Origin: Sphaerosporella brunnea
Taxonomy: Eukaryota > Ascomycota > Pezizomycetes > Pezizales > Pyronemataceae
Length of the DNA stretch: 64,000 bases
Direction of reading: 5' to 3'
NCBI GenBank assembly: GCA_008704415.1
Contig: VXIS01000018.1
Coordinates: 124,001 to 188,000 of the forward strand
The notes beneath the pieces were generated by a model that had not been told where the DNA came from, did no database searches, and was given only the letters and a program-made list of their open reading frames with translations. Shown here piece by piece: positions 22,042-32,344 of this stretch. The number at the start of each line of letters is the position of its first letter. The first letter of the stretch is position 1. Both the position numbers and the translations under genes were made by a program.

Positions 22042-23574
22042 ATGACCAGCGACCGGAGCCAGATTTGGTCTCAGAGACAACATGAATACGTTTGCCGACT
22101 TCCCTGCGACATAAGGGAGTGCCCTAACTGCCGAGGTATACCCCCGCCAACCCCGCCGATCACAAGAAGGCGGCAGAGGCGCCGAGGTGGCGGCAGCGGC
22201 GGCGGCGTGGTCCCGCGTATTCAGACCCCGTTCCAGCGCGAGGTCCTGTCGGAGACGCCATATCCGGTTCCAGTCCAGGCTCCCATTCATGGTGGAGGTA
22301 CGAGAAGAAGGAGGGCTCGGAGAGTCAGTCAGCACCCTCATAACCAACAAGCGCCGCAAGGCGATATCGTTCACTTTCAGGGTTCTACTGCTCTAGTCTC
22401 GCAGCAGGATGGCGATACCGCACAGCAGGGCGGGTTTGCCGCTCACCAGCACGGCGGTGAGCCACAGCAAGAAGTTCTGGTTGATACCCATGACCACCAG
22501 CAGGTTGAGCAGCAGGATGACGGTCTTGCGCCCCGCCTTAACTGGCAGCAACTTCGAGAGGATGATAATAACCGCCGTGGTCGTGATCGTGGCGGACGCG
22601 GCCAGAGAGGTGGAGGTGGAAGCCGGAGGGGAAGAGGTCGGAGAGGTCGAGGTCAAGGTCGTCACCAGCCTCAGGAGGAGCAGGATGACGAACAGCCCCA
22701 GCCTCACGCCGACGAGTACATGGAGTCGTCAAGAGGGAGTAGTATCGAGACTCCGACGCCCAAAGGTCCCCCCAGCGCTACTCGAAGCCAACCTTCTATT
22801 CAGCGCCAACCTTCAGTGGGAGAAAGCAGTCGTTCCCAGCTGCAGCAGACCGGAGGACACTCCCCCCAGCAATCCCTCTTTGATGTCTTAGGACCAGCCC
22901 AGTACCCATCAGCGGACGTTTACCAGCGCACGCAACCCATGTCTATGGCCCACCCGCACCACCCTCCCATCTTCGGCCAGCTTCAGCCCTCATTCAGTAT
23001 GGTCGACATGTCTGCAGCTCTTCCGTCTTACGAGAACGGCCAGCCTCATGCACAGGGACAGCAGGGACAGATGCATCACATGCCACAGGACCAGGGTCAG
23101 CACCAGCCGGCTTACCGCCCCAACCACGGCGCCTACTACGGCCCCGACAGCGCGGAGAACCAGTCGGCAGATACGAACGCCTACCCCGGGTTGTACTCGC
23201 ACGCGCACCTCAACCACCGCAGTCTTCCGGCTTCATACTCGCTGCCCACGTTCCCTTCGTTCGAGCGCACCAACACGACCATCCAGGACGGCCAGCCTCA
23301 GCTGGTGCGCACCGCGTGCCCCAACCCCGGTCTGGCGCTGGTGTACTTCGCGGGGGAGCACGGATACTGGAGCGGCCGGTTTTCGAGCGCCATGGATAGC
23401 TGGTCCGAGGCCAACCCGCAGCTGTCCGAGCAGCAGAGGTGTGCGGCCGTCATGGACGCCCTCGAGGAGTGTTGTCAGACCCAGGCGGCTGCCAGGTCTT
23501 TCTGGGGCTGGCGCCGCTTGATGGAGTGGTGCTGGAGCGTTGATGATGCCGTCAACGGCAACAGGGAGCGTTGA
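22042..23574 (+). CDS. RGG-box, glutamine/proline-rich protein of unknown function
   Basis: Single exon, 510 aa from ATG 22042, the first ATG in this frame. Residues about 35-65 are Arg/Gly-rich, and 175-210 form a clear RGG cluster (GRDRGGRGQRGGGGSRRGRG), typical of RNA-binding or arginine-methylated proteins. Long Gln/His/Pro-rich disordered stretches follow. The last 100 residues differ: LALVYFAGEHGYWSGRFSS and QRCAAVMDALEECCQ suggest a small helical domain with conserved-looking Trp and Cys. No named family is recognised. RNA association is inferred from composition. Confidence 0.7.
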   Translation: MTSDRSQIWSQRQHEYVCRLPCDIRECPNCRGIPPPTPPITRRRQRRRGGGSGGGVVPRIQTPFQREVLSETPYPVPVQAPIHGGGTRRRRARRVSQHPHNQQAPQGDIVHFQGSTALVSQQDGDTAQQGGFAAHQHGGEPQQEVLVDTHDHQQVEQQDDGLAPRLNWQQLREDDNNRRGRDRGGRGQRGGGGSRRGRGRRGRGQGRHQPQEEQDDEQPQPHADEYMESSRGSSIETPTPKGPPSATRSQPSIQRQPSVGESSRSQLQQTGGHSPQQSLFDVLGPAQYPSADVYQRTQPMSMAHPHHPPIFGQLQPSFSMVDMSAALPSYENGQPHAQGQQGQMHHMPQDQGQHQPAYRPNHGAYYGPDSAENQSADTNAYPGLYSHAHLNHRSLPASYSLPTFPSFERTNTTIQDGQPQLVRTACPNPGLALVYFAGEHGYWSGRFSSAMDSWSEANPQLSEQQRCAAVMDALEECCQTQAAARSFWGWRRLMEWCWSVDDAVNGNRER

Positions 23575-25463
23575 TTGTTGGAATAATTTTAAGGGAAACT
23601 AAATGAATGTTCTATACTACTGAGCAAAATACTGCTGGCGACCAACTGGCTAGCTAGCAGACTTGAAATTTAGTACCTACCGATCTGACCGGTAAACATT
23701 CGTCTTGAGTTGTTCCCATTGTGATCCAATGTCCCTCCTTTCATGAAAGTTAAGCTGGCCTTCAAGGCAGAACCTCAAATTGCGTCGGTAGATAGATCCT
23801 GCGATCGATCCGGAACTTTTCAGGTACCTAGTATGTAGTATCGATGACTGGTGATGTTAGGTGGCATAGATATCGCCAACAGCCATTGCCTGCTCGGCAG
23901 TTATCTGGTCTGCCGAGAAAAAAAAAAGGGTGTACAAAACCCTGTGTTATTGGTATCGTATATCGTATTGGCTCCGGTGACTATGAAAAAAATTGACATT
24001 CACATTGATGGCTGCCGCCGTATACGCCGGATTATTACGCTATCGCTGTAGCAATAGCACGGGGGGGTTGGTTTTTTTCCTACTGTACGTACTGGCTGGG
24101 CTGCTAGCACAATCTATCCAGGATAGAAAAACTCTTATGTGGTGCCTCGGGGTAGTAGAGTGATACATACCGAAAACAGCACCGTCCGCCTCCTGATTGA
24201 TGCTATCTCATGGATCAACTGCGGCCACCCGAAATACCAAAAATACCAAACGGGAGTAAAAATATCGTAGGGAAGATAAAAGAAAGAAAAACAGCCCGTA
24301 ACAACATGGCCTCCAGCGCCGGGGTCGTCCTCCTGTCGAGGGACCGCCACTGCACTGTTTGTCCAACCTTCATATCCCGCAGGAACTGCAGGATATGCGG
24401 GGTAGCCTTCTCCTCCTCCTGGAACAGCTCAGCGGTTGACCGCCACCCGCCGCCATCCACCCAAGCTCTTTCTCCACAGAGCGCCATAGCACGCGAATCT
24501 GTGGAAACCCATCGGTTTTACTCTTTGAAGAGGTGCTCCCTCGGAGTCTCTCTTGCGAAGCTCCTCCCTGAGATAGGGTGATACCGAGGAGATGCCAGCT
24601 CCTTTCTCTCTCTCTCTTGAGAGCCAGTTTTCTTCTGCGGTGCGTAGGGTGCGCCGAGGCTCGTGCTTTGACAGATCCACTGCCAGGCGCCTTGGCTGCG
24701 CGGGGAAGCCGACAGGTACTCCGCTGCGTTCCTACGGCGGCAGAGAAGGTTGGAGCGCGGCTGATATCCGAGGAGCGCGCGCGTAACGTTTCTACCGCGC
24801 CAACCGCGGCCGCCACGGACCACGACCGAACGTAGCACCAGCCGTCGCGATCGGCGTACCAGCCGTTGCCGTACCGTTCCGCTGGCAGCTGCAGATGGGG
24901 GAAGGCAGTTGAAGTAGAGGTGAGATACTAGATCGCACCAGATCTTTTTTTTTTTTTTTTTTCTTGTCGGCTGTAATCTCATATCTCACTCACACTTGAG
25001 AGGTACCACCAGAACGGATCTTGCCCACGTTCTCAGGCCTGAACGATGTCCAACATGATCCGCAGTGAGAGCGAGTGGATCGCTAGGGGCAGCCTCACGC
25101 CAGCTGTATTTGAGGCCTGCGCGGCTGGCCAGGCTGTTTGAGTAGCCTCATGCCCAGCTATTGACCGAGTGATCCCCCTGTAAATCGGCACGACCCAACA
25201 TAACAACATAACACAACGACGACCGATCCCCACAGGCGATTGATCCCGTTCAGTGGCGATGGCAGGATAATCCATAGCAACAAGTAAAACGGGGGGTGGG
25301 GCTAATAGATAGTGATTTGTGAGGGACTTAGATATGCACCTGGTGACATGTAGATAGATGTATCGACTTCAAATACTTTACATGCCACTACTGTTGTAAA
25401 AAAAAAAGGGGGGGGGGGGGGGTTGGTGCGTGGAGTAAACAGTTCCGGATCTTAAAAATATTA
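23575..25463. other. Gene-poor region, about 1.9 kb
   Basis: Overlapping minus-strand frames between 24215 and 24990 read partly like protein (for example FQEEEKATPHILQFLRDMKV), but switch frame without splice sites and match no family I know. A T18 run at 24945-24962 and a G-run at 25409-25422 are present. No gene is called. Confidence 0.4.
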
Positions 25464-25812
25464 GGGGTGTTCAATTTGGCCGAAAACAGCACCAAATATG
25501 GGCCACTGATTAGCGATGGCACAATAGGGTATAGTTGTAGTTGAATACCCGCAATAAAAGATCCCTAAAATCGGGCCGTAAAATTTTATTTCCTCTTGTC
25601 GCCTGATTCCGGTGGATGTGAATGCTAGCATGTGAGCCGCGATTATGTGATGTGGAGGACGACCATAATCGGTGGGGTATTTGGAGCTTTATTGATTGAT
25701 CCCCCGACCCATCATTGAAATGAAAAGGCATATTATGTGTCTAAAATGGAAACTAGACATCCATATTCTGGTACCCATATATGGTGCCGTTTTCGGCCAA
25801 ATTGAATACCCC
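25464..25812. mobile_element. MITE with TA target duplication
   Basis: The left end GGGGTGTTCAATTTGGCCG continues AAAACAGCACCAAATATGGG. It is matched in inverted orientation at 25773-25812 with about four differences (GGGGTATTCAATTTGGCCG). The element is flanked by TA on both sides (25462-25463 and 25813-25814). It is 349 bp with no coding frame. TA duplication and size suggest a non-autonomous Tc1/mariner-type element. Confidence 0.85.
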
Positions 25813-26340
25813 TATTGTGGCATAATCAACTTTCTCCGAAAAAAAAAAAGGAAAAAAAAGGCTGCAAAATAAGCAGGGTTTCTGGGTCGATCCAACAAAC
25901 TTCTGCGACTTTTTTTCATGACCTTTCTTCCATCCAGCAAGCAAGAGTCTTCGTAGCTATAAAACCCCTTCTCCTGTCGTGGTTATACAGAAAAGCCTTG
26001 CTTGCACCCATTCCATCCGCCTTCCCATTAGCCTACGTGCTTGCGCGCGGGTTCAAAAAATGTACGCATGTTTGGATCGACGTTTGTGCTGACGCGCATT
26101 AAACCTCCACATCCGCCAAGCCAACGCGTCATCAATGCCAAATGCCAAACTCAATTCCACCCACCACCCACCCACCCACCAACAAACCAACAAGGCACCA
26201 TCAACGCCCCCCGCACCGGCAGGCTTCCACAACCAGGAACCAACATCTCCGCCCCATTACCCAGCAGCACCACTTCCTCCTCAACACCCACAACCACAAC
26301 AACCAAAGCCACCACCACCACCACCACCGGGCTATCCCTC
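25813..26340. other. Intergenic region with a proline-rich short frame
   Basis: A TATAAAA motif lies at 25959-25965. From ATG 26135 a 69-codon frame is Pro/His/Gln-rich and ends PPPPPPPGYPS. It runs into the ALG13 relic and could be its degraded leader or a spurious frame; it is not called as a gene. Confidence 0.35.
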
Positions 26341-26674
26341 CTAACCACAACCGGCGCGACAGCTCCTTTCCCGCCTTAACCGCCGCCGCGCGTTGAAAGC
26401 GCTGGGGGTTTCACAAAGCTGCTGCTGCTGCTGCAAGCCGGGACGTTGGTCGACAAGCAACTAGAGATATCGGCATTCGCTTTCCACCCCGAGCTGGGGC
26501 GCAGAGGTGGTCAGCGGCGTCGACGGGGAAGCCGTTGGTCGTTGTCGAGAATCGCGATTTGATGGGTGAGCTGGTGGGGCAGGGGTATTGTGTCGAGGGC
26601 CGAGGAGGAGGAGGTGGGGCTTATGAAGGAGGGGTGGAGTTCTTGCAAGATATCCATCCACTGCAGCCATAATT
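26341..26674 (+). pseudogene. ALG13-like glycosyltransferase pseudogene
   Basis: Pieces in different frames follow the order of Alg13, the cytosolic catalytic subunit of the UDP-GlcNAc transferase of lipid-linked oligosaccharide synthesis. They are TTTGATAPFP (26344-26373), FTKLLLLLQAGTLVDKQLEI then SAFAFHPELG (about 26411-26495), AEVVSGV, and GKPLVVVENRDLMGELVGQG then YCVEG (26525-26600), with a stop at 26672. The normal HAGSGT loop before GKPL is absent and the LMDNHQ motif lacks its DNHQ part, so at least two internal deletions and two or more frameshifts have occurred. Introns do not explain such close frame changes. Confidence 0.7.
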
Positions 26675-27329
26675 GACACGGATCGTCCTCCAATCCCCAC
26701 ACCGAAAAAAACATGAAGCAGAATAAGCCGTAGTAGGCACGCACGCCACGCCACGCCAGCCCATGGCAGTCAGTGTAGAGTAGAATGGACCTGACTATTT
26801 TAGGTGCTTGAATTTGTCTTGTCTTGTCTTGTCTTGTGGGTGAGTCAGTCACCTCTTGATCCTTCTTCACGAAGAGCATGGGGGGAGGGATGACGTCGTG
26901 GCTCCTCCTCTCTCTCCTCTTTAGAACTGCGGATACATATATGGCTGACGGGAAAAAGTACCTAGTAGGTTTGTTTTATGGCACTGTTTGTTTGGTCCTT
27001 CACTTTCTCAACCGCCGTGGTCGTAGCTGCGTTGAGTACTGGATGCGTCAACATGGGTGAGATTCCGACGGAGGACATGTCTGATGTGTGTGGATCATCC
27101 AAGAATATGAATCACAGGTGGTCAGAAGAATGTTTGATGTGGTGACGGCAAAAGCATGGCTTCAAATTGACAGAAAAAAAACCCCAAGTTACTCCTTGCA
27201 CAATGCAACGCCAAAGAACCACGTCATGATATACCCAATTACCCCCGTAACTCCAAACGAAAAAAAAAAACCCCCCGAAACGACGTGAAGAGGTTCTTGC
27301 CGAGGTCTCTGCCGGCTATCAGGCAGCCC
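26675..27329. other. Intergenic, ALG13 relic to minisatellite
   Basis: It contains a short (TGTCT)n tract near 26817-26837. No gene supported. Confidence 0.5.
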
Positions 27330-27585
27330 AGCAATGCTTGGGCCTGATAAAAGGCAGACCATGCGGGCCAGCAATGCTTGGGCCTGATAAAAGGCAGCCC
27401 ATGCGGGCTAGCAATGCTTGGGCCTGATAAAAGGCAGCCCATGCGGGCTAGCAATGCTTGGGCCTGATAAAAGGCAGCCCATACGGGCCAGCAATGCTTG
27501 GACCTGATAAAAGGCAGCCCATACGGGCCAGCATGCTTGGGCCAGATAAAAGGCAGCCCATACGGGCTAGCAATGCTTGGGCCTA
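27330..27585. repeat. 40-bp minisatellite, six copies and a partial seventh
   Basis: Copies start at 27330, 27370, 27410, 27450, 27490, 27530 (39 bp) and 27569. The unit begins AGCAATGCTTGGGCCTGATA and ends with CATGCGGGCT or CATACGGGCC. Copies differ at one to three sites. The array is open in several frames because the unit contains few stops, so the long minus-strand frame across it is not evidence of a gene. Confidence 0.97.
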
Positions 27586-27768
27586 TGCCAGACAAGGCGG
27601 CGTATGCCAGTGCAGGAGACCAAGGTTAAACACTCTAAACAGTCATCCAAAAGAGACGAGGTAACTAAGAACTAGGTACAGCGTAAAATGATCTGTTGCG
27701 AGCGACGTCAGCTAATGGGAACACAGAGGCTGGATGAACAACATACATGCAAAGAAACACGAAGACGT

Positions 27769-28393
27769 TCATTCGATTTGCGAATCAGAGATGATCGAAT
27801 TAGTGCGTGTAAGGTTCGCATCTGACTCAGTCAACTGTGGGTTCCAGAGGGCCCAGCCGACGAGTTGGGAAGATTCTTGAGGGCCGGGGGTGGCAACGCT
27901 TTCACATTCTGAAGGCGTATTTCGGTGCGAACGGTCATGGGCGGCGGTGGTGGTGGCGACACTCTGGCCATCCGCTTCGCAGCCAGAAGTGAAGCCACGG
28001 GACTGCTCTGCCGAAAACAATCACGTTAGCCGATCCGCCTCGCTAGGGAATGAACGAGATGACGAATCAGTACTCACTTCGCGCTCGCTGAACTTCAAGG
28101 CTGGCTTTCAAATCGGCAATAGCCTCTTCCTGCTGCCTGATAGTTTCATCGCGCTGCCGGAGAGCCTCGTCCTGCTGCGCGATGATACGAAGGTGAGCTT
28201 CCTTCAGACTGTTGGCTTGACCGATCACCTGCTGGAGGATGTCCAGCATCCGCGAATCGCTGTCGTTGTCGTCGTCGTCGGGGGCGTCATCATGCTCAGC
28301 GCGTTGATCAGGGCGTGAACGGAGCTGTTGGCGGGCGCGGCGATCGCGTTCTCCGATTCGGTTGCGGCGAGGTGTGGGGCCTGCTTTGGGCAT
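27769..28393 (-). CDS. Small coiled-coil protein, unrecognised
   Basis: Two exons, 28393-28078 and 28007-27769, with a 70-bp intron (donor GTGAGT, acceptor GGCAG). The product is 184 aa. Residues 1-30 are strongly basic (MPKAGPTPRRNRIGERDRRA), then an acidic patch DDAPDDDDNDSDS (about 39-51). A coiled coil follows at about 53-105 built on repeated Gln/Glu/Arg heptads (QQDEALRQRDETIRQQEEAI). Exon 2 encodes a Ser/Thr-rich tail. The basic-then-coil order recalls bZIP proteins, but the basic segment lacks the Asn-x7-Arg signature. A TATA-like ACATATAAG lies about 45 bp upstream of the ATG. Gene call moderate, function unknown. Confidence 0.6.
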
Positions 28394-29720
28394 ATCAAGT
28401 TGGCGGGAACGAGGGAGGCTGGCCAGGTACTTATATGTAAAGTAGGGGATGGGGGGGGGGGTGCGGACGAAATTTCCGCCTGGCCTTGGCTGTCGCCGCC
28501 AGGGGGACTCCACACTGTCGTTTGCAGTTTCCCGTGCAGAATACGAGGTGCATGGATAGCCTTGCAAGTGGGTCCTCAGCCGCACGCATCCCCTCCCTCG
28601 ACGTGGCCAAATATGATATCTACCGGTCACTCCTTGCGTGGCCAAGAGCATGCGCCAAGGACCGGCAACTTGCTCACCGACTGCAGCTGCCGCACGAGCG
28701 TGTGCAGGCTGCGCTCGGTGGTTGGTTGGTTGGTGAGGCGGCGACGCAGCCTAACGCTATCGGTGCTGGGGGAGGTTGGTGGTGGTGCACGGGATCAAAT
28801 CCCGCACCCGGGCAGCACCCCCGCTTGCCTGCAGCCCGCACAAGTGAGGGGGAGGCGAAAAACGTTATCGTCAAGTCGTGAGCAGTTACAGGCCGAGACA
28901 CGACGAGTAGAACACAGAGCCAGGCTTACGGTTTTTCCGATTGCAACTATTCACAGCGCTGGGCTCGTGTGGCATCATCATCACTCGGGTCAGGTGACTC
29001 GGCAGGGGATGGATGCTATGTAAGCGAAGATCCCCATCCGAGAACAAAAAAACAAAAAAAAATCTTGCTGCACGAACGGCGCTCCCGGATTGGCCTTGCG
29101 CCTGATGTCTTCCAGCCTTCAGAGGTGTCAAAGGGTGAACCGTCAACATTCTTTGCCAACCTTGACAGGGGGTCCCCTTGTTGAAACATCAAGAAATTGC
29201 GCCTCGGAACAATCCTTTATCGACGACCCTCGTTGCCGGCTTCACCGATCCCGCACTTCTTCCCCCCCCCCCCCAATCTCTAGGGCAAACCCTCCATGCC
29301 CGTCCAGCGAGCGCCTCAAGCTTGGAGGAGGGGGGGGCATGCTTACTTAGTCCGGCCGACATACCGAGAAGAACAGGACACGGCATATGGGTGGGAATAT
29401 GTTTTTCGCGGGCTCGGAGTGCCGCCTGTGTGGAACTTGCACAGCCACGCATGTCCGTTGTTGATGATGGAGGAGGAGGAGGAGGAGGAGGAGAGCCCAA
29501 TTGTCATGTCAACACAACACTTCCAGATGCTGGGTTATATTGAGAGCGTTAGAATGCAGGTGTTTGTCGAAGAAGGACAAGCAGCTGTCCATTTTCCAGT
29601 GACCAGTGATAGCAGTACTATGCTTTGCCATGATATAACTTTTCACCATCTCAAAGTGTATAATAATATCCCTCTAAAAAAAAAAAAAGAAAAAAGAAGC
29701 AAAACCAACGATCTGACTTG
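28394..29720. other. Intergenic region between coiled-coil gene and FAT1
   Basis: G-run at 28450-28461, C-run at 29262-29273, (GGA)n at 29468-29494 and an A/T-rich tract at 29676-29700. Overlapping plus-strand frames (28328-30048) show no domain. Confidence 0.5.
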
Positions 29721-31613
29721 TTACAACTTAACGCCGCCTCTCCTCAGCGCGTTCCAATCCTCCTTTCCAAACCTTACGTACCCGTCCCCGGGCTTAGGGC
29801 ACCACCACACATTCTCGACGGCGCCATCGGCGACGCCCTCCTCCTGTAGCGCTCGCTTGACGATTTTATTGTTTCCCGTTTTCTCGAGCTGCGGGACGAC
29901 GCGGACAAAGACCGGTCTTGCGTATTTGGGGAGGGCCTTGACGGTTTCCTCGAGGCCGCGGAGGACTCTATCGGCGTCCCAGGTAGGCTTGAGCACGATG
30001 GCAGCGCAGCCGGCTTTTCCCTCGTGGTCGGGAAGGGGGACGCCATAGACGGCGCACTCCCCGATGCCCGGGTGGGAGCCGAGGACGCCGGCGACTTCGG
30101 CGGTAGAGACGTTCTCGCTCTTCCAGCGGAACGTGTCGCCGATGCGGTCCATGAAGTACCAGAGGCCGTCGGGGTCTCTGCGCTGGACGTCGCCGGTGCG
30201 GAACCACGCGTCGCCCTTGGCGAAGCAGTCGCGCAGGACTTTAGCGTTGGTGGCTTTCTCGTTGCCGAAGTAGCCCTGGAACTTGGACTTGATGTTGGCC
30301 GCGTCCAGCCGCCACATGACCTCGCCGGGCTCGCCGGGCGCGCACTCGATCATGAACCCGGTTTGAGGGTCGCGGCACGGCAGCTCTGTGTCGTAGTCCA
30401 GCTTTACTATTTTGGTCCCCCGCCCGAGCGCTAGGTTCGTGAACGTGCCGTTTTTGCCCACCGCGCCGATGCCGAACTCGCCGGTTTGGAAGTGCCATGA
30501 CCCCGAGGTTCCCTCGGTGGATGCGTAGAACTCGGCGATCGCCGGGATTCCGAAGCGGTCTTTGAACTCTTTCCAAACATCCGGGCGGAGACCGTTGCCG
30601 AATGCGATGCGGATGCTGTGGTTCTTGTCGTCGGGCGATGGCGGCGCCGTGAGAAGGTACCTGCAGGTTTCGCCGACGTATTGGAAGATGGTGCTCTTAG
30701 TTTCCCGGAGCTCGGGCAGGGTCCGGCGGATACTGAATTTGTGGCCGAGCACGAGGGTGCAGCCTGCGTTGAGGGCTGTGTTTACCCCGAGGATAGCGGC
30801 GGAGCCATGGTAAAGCGGCATGGAGGTGTAGAAGCGGTCGCTAGGCTTCAGCCTCATCCACCGCGTTGCGAAGCCTGCCCCGTAGTTGATTTTGTGCCAA
30901 CTGACCACGGCGGCCTTGGGCATGCCCGTGGTGCCGCTGGTGTAGATTAACATTGCGGGGTCCGGGAGCAGGACGGTGTTGCGCGCTTCGTCGGGTGGGC
31001 GGATGGCTCTCCACGTGGCGACGCCGGCAGCGAGGTGCGCATCGAAGACGACGACTCTCCTCTTCCCGCCATTCTCCAGCTTCTGCAGCGTCTCCGGGTC
31101 ATCAAGGACCTTCTTCACCTCCTCGTCGACCAACATGAGATTCGCCGTGGACGCATCAACGCAGTAGACCAGCCGCTCGCCCTCCAGGTTGTAGTTGATA
31201 AACGCCGGCGTAGCGCCCAGCGCCCACAGCCCAAGCCAGACCCACAGAAACTCGGGCTTGTTGGTAAAATCCATCGCGACGATTTCCGCGCGCCTCACAT
31301 TGTGCCGCTCCGACAGCCACGTGGCGTATTTTAGCACCACCTCGTACGCCGCCTTGTAGCTCCAGGACTGCCCTTGGTATACAAGGAATTCTCGGCCGTG
31401 CACGGCGGGCGAAGGGGAAAGCGCGCGCTCTTCCAGCCGGTAGAATGGGTTCAGCTTACCCCGCCGCTGCCGCATGTACATCGTTACCGTGGACCCCGCG
31501 AGCGCGGAAATCAGGAAGTAGTCGTGCACCAGAAGGTGGCGCGCATCGAGGTAGCCGAAGGCCGCGCCCGCGGCGAGAAGCGTAGTGGCGGATACTGCGC
31601 GTGGCGGTTGCAT
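29721..31613 (-). CDS. FAT1: Very long-chain acyl-CoA synthetase / fatty acid transporter
   Basis: Single exon, 630 aa. It activates long and very long fatty acids to CoA esters with ATP and, in the yeast Fat1 model, couples this to uptake. Order of features: N-terminal hydrophobic segments at about 9-45; AMP-binding P-loop LIYTSGTTGMPKAAV (222-236); EFYASTEGT (361-369); adenylate motif FRTGD (471-475); and the family's VLACS/FATP motif DRIGDTFRWKSENV (489-502). The C-terminus GGVKL resembles a weak peroxisomal targeting signal 1, like the IKL end of yeast Fat1. The length and motif order agree with the FATP family; the alternative, a fatty-acid-specific acyl-CoA ligase of the Faa type, is excluded by the VLACS motif. 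Confidence 0.93.
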   Translation of the reverse strand: MQPPRAVSATTLLAAGAAFGYLDARHLLVHDYFLISALAGSTVTMYMRQRRGKLNPFYRLEERALSPSPAVHGREFLVYQGQSWSYKAAYEVVLKYATWLSERHNVRRAEIVAMDFTNKPEFLWVWLGLWALGATPAFINYNLEGERLVYCVDASTANLMLVDEEVKKVLDDPETLQKLENGGKRRVVVFDAHLAAGVATWRAIRPPDEARNTVLLPDPAMLIYTSGTTGMPKAAVVSWHKINYGAGFATRWMRLKPSDRFYTSMPLYHGSAAILGVNTALNAGCTLVLGHKFSIRRTLPELRETKSTIFQYVGETCRYLLTAPPSPDDKNHSIRIAFGNGLRPDVWKEFKDRFGIPAIAEFYASTEGTSGSWHFQTGEFGIGAVGKNGTFTNLALGRGTKIVKLDYDTELPCRDPQTGFMIECAPGEPGEVMWRLDAANIKSKFQGYFGNEKATNAKVLRDCFAKGDAWFRTGDVQRRDPDGLWYFMDRIGDTFRWKSENVSTAEVAGVLGSHPGIGECAVYGVPLPDHEGKAGCAAIVLKPTWDADRVLRGLEETVKALPKYARPVFVRVVPQLEKTGNNKIVKRALQEEGVADGAVENVWWCPKPGDGYVRFGKEDWNALRRGGVKL

Positions 31614-32344
31614 TAGTGCGCCTGTTGAGTTGCTGCGCGAAGATGGGTGAGATATATGTATTGCGTACCTGACATGGTGGTGTGGTTATCCGAGCTATCT
31701 ATGGGGTCAAGTCAGGATGGTGCTTCGAGCTGGATCTGTTGAAGGAGGAATGGAAATGGAAAAGTAAATAAAGGGAGGGGAATCGTTGAGCAGACAAAAT
31801 AGCGGAGGTACAGCGGAAGCGCAGTTGCCGTGGATAATAGATATGGCTGCTGCCACGCGCGCTTCGAGCCGAGGCATCTCTCCTACCGACGACCGAGACG
31901 ACGCCAGCGGAAGATCTGCAGCTGGCAGGGAGCACCGAAGACAGCCCCCGACATCCCGGACCTACATATATCATCCAGCACTCACGTCGATTCGGAGTTT
32001 CGCGATCATGCTTCTCTGCCGGCGACGGCGAGTTCAAATGGTAAAAGACAGCTCAGTTTTGCAAAAGCAATGGCAAAAATGCAGACGAATGATTTCACGT
32101 GATACATAGAGTACATGTACGAACGACTTCGGATATCCTTAATATAATCTGATATACATACTTTAGAGATACACAGCTGCCCCTGGGCACCCATTCTATC
32201 CCTGACGTTCTATCTTACACTCGCGGGCCAGCTGGTCGTTCGCTCAGGTTACAGCTTCATTCCAAGGGCTTGGTGAACTTTCATCGATTGCCGGATACTG
32301 TGCGACACGTTAGTTCAAGCCCGCTGCTGCTTCAAGGGTGGGGA
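31614..32344. other. Intergenic between two minus-strand lipid genes
   Basis: Promoter side of FAT1 and 3' flank of the acyl-CoA dehydrogenase gene. No further gene or repeat is seen. Confidence 0.55.

Noticed and set aside
24215..24990. Minus-strand multi-exon gene
   Set aside because: Protein-like pieces exist, but no set of GT-AG introns joins them and no family is recognised.
27239..27595. 118-codon minus-strand frame
   Set aside because: It is the 40-bp minisatellite read through changing frames.
28780..28820. Possible tRNA T-arm (CGGGATCAAATCCCG)
   Set aside because: The loop lacks the TTC start of a T-loop, and no D or anticodon arm can be placed upstream.
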